A program made the translations under genes and the position numbers. The notes beneath the pieces were generated by a model. The model worked only from the letters and a program-made list of their open reading frames with translations. It was not told the origin of the DNA and did no database searches. From Alkalinema sp. CAN_BIN05 (GTDB lineage: Bacteria > Cyanobacteriota > Cyanobacteriia > Leptolyngbyales > Leptolyngbyaceae), in NCBI GenBank assembly GCA_026786325.1, contig JAJAYH010000386.1, positions 1 through 9,721 of the forward strand: a stretch of 9,721 nt of DNA, given 5' to 3'. Shown one piece after another: positions 6,185 through 9,721 of this stretch. Each line of letters begins with the position of its first letter. The first letter of the stretch is position 1.

Positions 6185-6196
6185 GTTCAGAATAGA

Positions 6197-6457
6197 CTAA
6201 TCGTCCGCATCACCCATATCGTCCTCCTCCTCTTCCTCTTCGTAATCCGCATCATCATTGCCCATCAAATCGTTGATTTCTTGTTCGTCATCAACGAAGT
6301 CAAAATCTCCAGGCTGGCGAGCGCGAAGACGACCAGCTTGTTCCAGCCAATCTAGAATGGAAGTCTGCCGTCTCACTTGGAGAACCGTAGCGGGTTTATC
6401 CCGAGGCTCTTCTCGTAGTGATGGGTTGTAAACTTCAAGTGCAATAATCTCAGTCAT
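6197..6457 (-). CDS. DUF3134 family protein, function unknown
   Basis: The 86-residue product fits the small cyanobacterial family DUF3134. The N-terminal half holds the recognisable blocks YNPSLREEPRDKPA (10-23) and SILDWLEQAGRL (33-44). The second half, from about residue 50, is extremely acidic: a run of six Glu (73-78) within a stretch of nearly only Asp, Glu, Gly and Met to the end. It has no signal peptide, membrane segment or cysteine. The acidic tail suggests a disordered region that may bind a basic partner or metal ions, but that is inference. The ATG at 6457 has only a weak upstream purine stretch. The gene is divergent from the PAP/fibrillin gene and is followed by interlocking inverted repeats. 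Confidence 0.8.
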   Translation of the reverse strand: MTEIIALEVYNPSLREEPRDKPATVLQVRRQTSILDWLEQAGRLRARQPGDFDFVDDEQEINDLMGNDDADYEEEEEEDDMGDADD

Positions 6458-6684
6458 TGGCTGCTCTGAATGGGTCTCACAATATTGACAGCAAATAAAA
6501 AAGTCTGCTGAAAGTTAACCAGATTTTATCACCGAGTTTGAAAGTTGAAGCATTGATCGCTAACTTTCTCGCACTTTAGGGATAAACGATAACTCCGAAA
6601 AGACTATAGCTTAGATGGAGTGCGCCAAAAAGCATTCCATGAAATATCTATGCACCGACTTTATATAACTCGTGAATTAACGCA
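6458..6684. promoter_or_regulatory. divergent intergenic region with an inverted repeat
   Basis: These 227 nt separate the divergent DUF3134 and PAP/fibrillin genes and should hold both promoters. GAAAGTT (6540-6546) and AACTTTC (6562-6568) form a perfect 7-bp inverted repeat with a further AGC/GCT inside, a possible operator. TATAAC (6664-6669) is a -10-like box 15 nt before the ATG at 6685 but lacks a good -35. TTGACA (6485-6490) lacks a matching -10. I cannot fix either promoter. Confidence 0.35.
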
Positions 6685-7284
6685 ATGCTGGAATTACTTA
6701 AATTAAAAGATACATTGCTCCAAACATTGAGCCGTCAGCGCCAAGACCATCTTTGGCAAACTCCGCCCGAGTCTGTTCCAGACCTGAATCAATTGATTGC
6801 AGAGTTGGAAGCCCAATCCCCTTGTCCGAGTCCATTAGATTCGCCATTGTTGATGGGTGACTGGCGGCTAATTTATACGACGAGTCGAGGAATTTTGGGA
6901 CTCGATCGGATTCCGTTGACGGACTTGGGGCAGGTGTATCAGGCCATTCGAGGCGATCGGGTTTATAACGTAGCAGAAACAAAAAGCTTGTTGGGAATAC
7001 AAGGCATTGTCGCGGTGGCGGCCCGTTATGTCAGATCGGGCGATGCCAGGGTTTCGGTCACATTTGAACGATCGATTTTGGGGCTACGCAGCATTATGGG
7101 CTACCGATCGGTGACGGCTTTTGTTGATTTATTGGAGGCAAAGTCTCGGATTTGGGCGATCGATGTGCCGATTCCCTCACGAGATGGTGTCGCTCAGGGC
7201 TGGCTGGAAGTGACGTATTTGGATGAAACGCTACGGATTAGCCGGGGTAATGAAGGCAGCATATTCGTTTTGGTGAAAGATTAG
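6685..7284 (+). CDS. PAP/fibrillin family protein
   Basis: The 199-residue product matches the plastid lipid-associated protein (PAP)/fibrillin family, shared by cyanobacteria and plastids. In plants these proteins coat plastoglobules and thylakoid lipids and help in photoprotection. Residues 1-45 form a helical lead. The lipocalin-like barrel then begins with GDWRLIYTT (58-66), followed by VYQAIRGDRVYNVAE (84-98) and the closing GWLEVTYLDETLRI-SRGNEGSIFVL (172-196), the most diagnostic part. No transit or signal peptide is present, so it is expected in the cytoplasm or bound to the thylakoid periphery. The ATG has no evident Shine-Dalgarno sequence. The nuclease gene starts 22 nt after the stop, so the two are probably one transcript. 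A lipid-binding role is known for the family; the specific ligand here is unknown. Confidence 0.88.
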   Translation: MLELLKLKDTLLQTLSRQRQDHLWQTPPESVPDLNQLIAELEAQSPCPSPLDSPLLMGDWRLIYTTSRGILGLDRIPLTDLGQVYQAIRGDRVYNVAETKSLLGIQGIVAVAARYVRSGDARVSVTFERSILGLRSIMGYRSVTAFVDLLEAKSRIWAIDVPIPSRDGVAQGWLEVTYLDETLRISRGNEGSIFVLVKD

Positions 7285-7304
7285 GCATTTTGGTGAGAGA
7301 TTAG
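7268..7304 (+). repeat. tandem duplication across a stop codon
   Basis: Two 17-nt copies, at 7268-7284 and 7288-7304, differ at one base (7277 A, 7297 G) and are offset by 20 nt. The first copy encodes the C-terminus and TAG stop of the PAP/fibrillin gene. The second sits in the gap before the nuclease ATG, and its GGTGAGAG serves as the probable ribosome binding site. Confidence 0.8.
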
Positions 7305-7306
7305 CG

Positions 7307-8101
7307 ATGAAACTTTCTCAAGGAAATCTGACAATATTAGATAGCTGTCCCAGATTATTTCAACATACGGTTTTGGAACAGTTGGCGGTGCCGCAGCTAG
7401 GTGAGAGCTGGGAGAAGATGCAGTTGGGGAGCCAGTTTCATCAACTTATGCAACAGCGATCGCAGCAGCTTCCGATTGAAGCAATAGCGGCGACGGATCC
7501 CGACTTAAGACGATGGTTTGAAGCCGTAGATGCCCAGTCTGCGGATCTTTTCCCAGATGCTGGCGAGGCTTGGACCGATAGTGAACATGTGCGCACGATG
7601 GATTGGATGGGGCACACAATTGTGGGTGTGTATGACTATGTGGTGTTGCGATCGGATTCAGCCCAGATTTTGGACTGGAAGACTCATGCGAAACCCCTTG
7701 ATTCCCGGCAGTTGCGGCAGAGTTGGCAATCGAGGCTGTATCCGTTACTTCTGGTGAGTAGCAGCAATTATTCGCCAGATACTATTGAAATGCGCTACTG
7801 GTTTTTTCAGGGCAGCGATGAAGCCCAGCCCCAAATGCTTCGGTTTAAGTCGAGTGCGGCGGCAATAGCAGAGACCACAACGGCCTTAACCCAACGATTA
7901 ACAGCATTGAATTTGTGGCTCAAGGCTTATGAGTTGACGGGTGAATCGTTCCCTCAGACGGAGACTCGACAAACCTGCGCAACCTGTAGCTTTGCAGTGC
8001 GGTGCGATCGGGTGAATACGCCGTTGATGGAGTCTGATCTGATGCCATTGGGAACAGCGTGGGATTCGATCGCGGAGGTCGCATTAACTAAATTCCCGTA
8101 A
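7307..8101 (+). CDS. stand-alone PD-(D/E)XK RecB-like nuclease with Fe-S cysteines
   Basis: The 264-residue product resembles the RecB/AddB/Cas4 branch of PD-(D/E)XK nucleases. It opens with LSQGNLTILDSCPRLFQ, the usual start of this branch with Cys14. GSQFHQLMQ (41-49) carries His45, GVYDYVVL (107-114) carries Asp110, LDWKT (122-126) is the D-x-K active-site strand, and QSRLY (141-145) is the QxxxY motif. CATCSFAVRC (224-233) supplies C224, C227 and C233, which with Cys14 form the four-cysteine set that holds a 4Fe-4S cluster in AddB and Cas4. All catalytic residues seem intact. No helicase domain, cas gene or CRISPR array is near, so it is neither a full AddB nor a typed Cas4. DNA repair is plausible. 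The ATG follows GGTGAGAG. The gene ends 11 nt from the convergent pyrD stop. Confidence 0.85.
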   Translation: MKLSQGNLTILDSCPRLFQHTVLEQLAVPQLGESWEKMQLGSQFHQLMQQRSQQLPIEAIAATDPDLRRWFEAVDAQSADLFPDAGEAWTDSEHVRTMDWMGHTIVGVYDYVVLRSDSAQILDWKTHAKPLDSRQLRQSWQSRLYPLLLVSSSNYSPDTIEMRYWFFQGSDEAQPQMLRFKSSAAAIAETTTALTQRLTALNLWLKAYELTGESFPQTETRQTCATCSFAVRCDRVNTPLMESDLMPLGTAWDSIAEVALTKFP

Positions 8102-8112
8102 TTTTACTTATC

Positions 8113-9258
8113 TCACTTTGCCGCTAGTCCAACAACTTGATCCAATGTGTCGAGTCCGGCAGCATCAAGCCGATCGACCAGCCCTTCCAAAATTCGCCGC
8201 ACCATAATCGGCCCGTTATAAATCCAGCCTGTATAAACCTGAAGCAAACTCGCCCCGGCGGTGATTTTCTCCCAAGCATCATCTGCTGTAAAAATACCGC
8301 CCACGCCCACAATTGGAAATTGCCCACCGGTATGGCGATAAATTAATCGAATCACCTCAGTCGATCGCGCCCGAACAGGTGCACCACTTATTCCGCCCGC
8401 TTCGTCTGCGATCGGATTGCCGGTACGTGCCAAAATCGTGGTTTTCAGATTGTCTCGGCGAATAGTGGTATTTGTCGCAATGATTCCGGATAATCGCGAC
8501 TCGCGAGCGAGATCCACTACTGCCAACACGTCCTCATCGGCGAGGTCGGGCGCGATTTTTACCAAAATAGGTTTACCGCCATGGTTTTCCCCATTCAACG
8601 CCTCAAAAATCGGGGCTAACTGTTCAACACTTTGCAACGATCGCAGTCCCGGTGTGTTGGGCGAGCTGACATTTATAACGAAATAATCGCCAAGATCCCG
8701 CAGTCGCCGGAAACTCTCGCGGTAATCGTCCGCCGCTTCATCTAATGGTGTAATTTTTGATTTCCCCAAATTGATCCCCAAGGGCATGGGCTGGATCGGG
8801 CGATCAATCTGATTCTGACGAGATGCCAAGCGATCGGCCAATGCCTGAGATCCTTGATTATTAAAGCCCATACGATTCAGCGCCGCCTCGTCTTTAATCA
8901 GGCGAAAGAGTCGAGGTTGTGGATTTCCCGCTTGAGCATGTTGTGTCACCGTACCCAGTTCAGCGAATCCAAACCCGAAATGAGGCCAGACTGCAGCACC
9001 CTGACCATCTTTGTCAAAGCCCGCACTCAAGCCCATGGGATTGGTAAACTCTAGGCCAAAGGTCTTCTGAATTAGCCGATCGTTGTTAAACCCGTAAGTT
9101 CGTGTCATTTGGCTCAACATCACCGTGCGGACAAACGATGAGGCATCTAAATCGGTCCACTGTAACCACTGAAGCGTCTGCTGATGTAGCCATTCGGGAT
9201 CGAGATTCAGGCCCGAAAACAGGAGCGGACGAAGCACCGAACGATAGAACTCTGGCAA
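8113..9258 (-). CDS. pyrD: quinone-dependent (class 2) dihydroorotate dehydrogenase
   Basis: PyrD oxidises dihydroorotate to orotate, the fourth step of pyrimidine synthesis, and passes electrons from FMN to membrane quinone. The 381-residue product has the class 2 N-terminal extension (YRSVLRPLLFSGLNLDPEWLH, about 5-25, split here by function into helices that dock on the membrane). FMN and substrate motifs follow: LSAGFDKDG (77-85), ELGTVT (100-105), NRMGFNNQG (128-136), the catalytic loop INVSSPNTPGLR (195-206) with the class 2 Ser199, LVKIAPD and GVGGI. The start is TTG at 9258: GGAG lies 6 nt upstream, the membrane-docking helices begin at once, and no in-frame ATG lies near. The next Met (residue 47) would remove the extension. 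It is a single gene, convergent with the nuclease. Confidence 0.95.
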   Translation of the reverse strand: MPEFYRSVLRPLLFSGLNLDPEWLHQQTLQWLQWTDLDASSFVRTVMLSQMTRTYGFNNDRLIQKTFGLEFTNPMGLSAGFDKDGQGAAVWPHFGFGFAELGTVTQHAQAGNPQPRLFRLIKDEAALNRMGFNNQGSQALADRLASRQNQIDRPIQPMPLGINLGKSKITPLDEAADDYRESFRRLRDLGDYFVINVSSPNTPGLRSLQSVEQLAPIFEALNGENHGGKPILVKIAPDLADEDVLAVVDLARESRLSGIIATNTTIRRDNLKTTILARTGNPIADEAGGISGAPVRARSTEVIRLIYRHTGGQFPIVGVGGIFTADDAWEKITAGASLLQVYTGWIYNGPIMVRRILEGLVDRLDAAGLDTLDQVVGLAAK

Positions 9259-9506
9259 GCAAAACTCCGAATTAAAATCGATTTGGTTCTACCAAACATC
9301 CTTTGGATTTGAGATTCGCGTTCATCTCCAGCATTGAGAGGTATTGTGTAAGTAAGACCATGAAAGTTCTACAAGTTTTATTTATAGTTGATGAACTATG
9401 CAGCCACCTCATCTCACCCATCCACTGATTTAGACCATTTAACAAACTTAATTACGCTGGCCAACCAAATTTACTACATTTGGCCAACTACGGCTATTTA
9501 CCGACA

Positions 9507-9534
9507 TTGTTGGTAATACTTGCAAGTATACAAT
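9507..9534 (+). promoter_or_regulatory. candidate promoter of the right-edge gene
   Basis: TTGTTG (9507-9512) and TACAAT (9529-9534) are spaced by 16 nt. A transcript would begin near 9541 and carry a leader of about 80 nt to the ATG at 9623. Both boxes are imperfect. Confidence 0.35.
9516..9529. promoter_or_regulatory. perfect 14-bp palindrome, candidate operator
   Basis: ATACTTGCAAGTAT equals its own reverse complement. It fills the spacer of the candidate promoter and touches its -10 box, a position where a dimeric repressor would block transcription. It does not match the NtcA (GTA-N8-TAC) or cyanobacterial LexA consensus that I know. The regulator is unknown. Confidence 0.4.
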
Positions 9535-9622
9535 ATTTACAATTCTCACGCTCAATCCTCGCTTCTAAGATTATGTAGCAATATTGCTCATTTCCCGTTC
9601 ACCTTTTTAATACTGTCGTACC

Positions 9623-9721
9623 ATGGGTCCTCTTAAAGAGCCAAATCTGCAAGAACATAGCCTTATTTTTCTAGGACAAGTCCTGCAAACCCTGAGGGAA
9701 GCGGAGACTGATGAGCTATTA
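9623..9721 (+). CDS. 5' part of a gene cut by the window edge, possibly a GAF-type signalling protein
   Basis: An open frame runs from ATG 9623 through 33 codons to the last base. An in-frame TAA at 9608-9610 sets the upstream limit, so the ATG is the natural start, although its ribosome binding site is weak. The visible residues include FLGQVLQTLREAETDELL, an amphipathic helix like the lead-in to GAF domains of cyanobacterial sensor kinases and cyclases. That resemblance is from memory and rests on about 18 residues, so the product is tentative. The upstream promoter and palindrome probably belong to this gene. Confidence 0.5.
   Translation, partial: MGPLKEPNLQEHSLIFLGQVLQTLREAETDELL

Larger units (their letters stand above)
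9259..9622. other. AT-rich intergenic region between divergent genes
   Basis: These 364 nt separate pyrD (leftward) from the partial gene at the right edge. They hold a candidate promoter (9507-9534) and a perfect palindrome (9516-9529). A small hairpin is possible at 9384-9399 (ATAGTT/AACTAT). TGGCCAAC occurs twice (9458-9465 and 9481-9488) around CCAAAT/ATTTGG (9465-9470 and 9478-9483). I find no convincing gene or RNA in it. Confidence 0.55.

Noticed and set aside
7307..8101. Cas4 of a CRISPR system
   Set aside because: There is no CRISPR array, Cas1 or Cas2 in the window; the protein is better called a solo RecB-like nuclease.
9360..9428. 22-codon frame beginning MKVLQVLFIVDEL
   Set aside because: It is too short, has only a weak ribosome binding site and no family match; a chance open frame in AT-rich DNA is likelier.

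Overview
The window looks like chromosomal DNA of a cyanobacterium. CGATCG and HIP1-type GCGATCGC palindromes recur (GCGATCGC near 331, 5292 and 7455). Several genes belong to families I know mainly from oxygenic phototrophs: a Tab2/Atab2 RNA-binding protein, a PAP/fibrillin protein and a DUF3134 protein. Base composition and codon use look even across the genes. I see no insertion sequence, prophage or CRISPR array. I cannot name the species.

Layout. 1-2504 (+): a Tab2-like gene, then a tight pair made of a WecG/TagA/CpsF glycosyltransferase and an FtsE-like ATPase, separated by 2 nt. 2505-2819: a gene-free stretch rich in potential RNA stems, including two mutually exclusive pairings and a hairpin that ends on the next start codon. 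2820-3209 (+): a small four-cysteine protein. It meets, tail to tail with 1 nt between, a solitary lipoprotein substrate-binding protein of an amino-acid type ABC importer (3211-4515, -). 4608-4820 (-): tRNA-Ser(GCU) with its own promoter and a strong terminator. 4889-5986 (-): mraY. 6197-6457 (-): DUF3134 protein. 6685-8101 (+): PAP/fibrillin protein and a stand-alone RecB-like nuclease with four putative Fe-S cysteines. 8113-9258 (-): pyrD, convergent with the nuclease. 9259-9622: AT-rich intergenic DNA with a candidate promoter and a perfect 14-bp palindrome. 9623-9721 (+): the start of a gene that runs out of the window.

The genes form a patchwork of short transcription units rather than one pathway. 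Envelope functions recur: MraY makes lipid I, FtsE acts in cell division and peptidoglycan remodelling, and the WecG-type enzyme adds an amino-sugar to a lipid-linked acceptor. Photosynthesis-related housekeeping (Tab2, PAP/fibrillin), pyrimidine synthesis (PyrD) and serine tRNA fill the rest. I do not see a complete new multi-gene system. The items most worth a second look are the structured leader at 2580-2820 with its cysteine protein, the coupled glycosyltransferase-ftsE pair, the H-N-H variant of the MraY triple-histidine motif, and the palindrome over the promoter near 9520.
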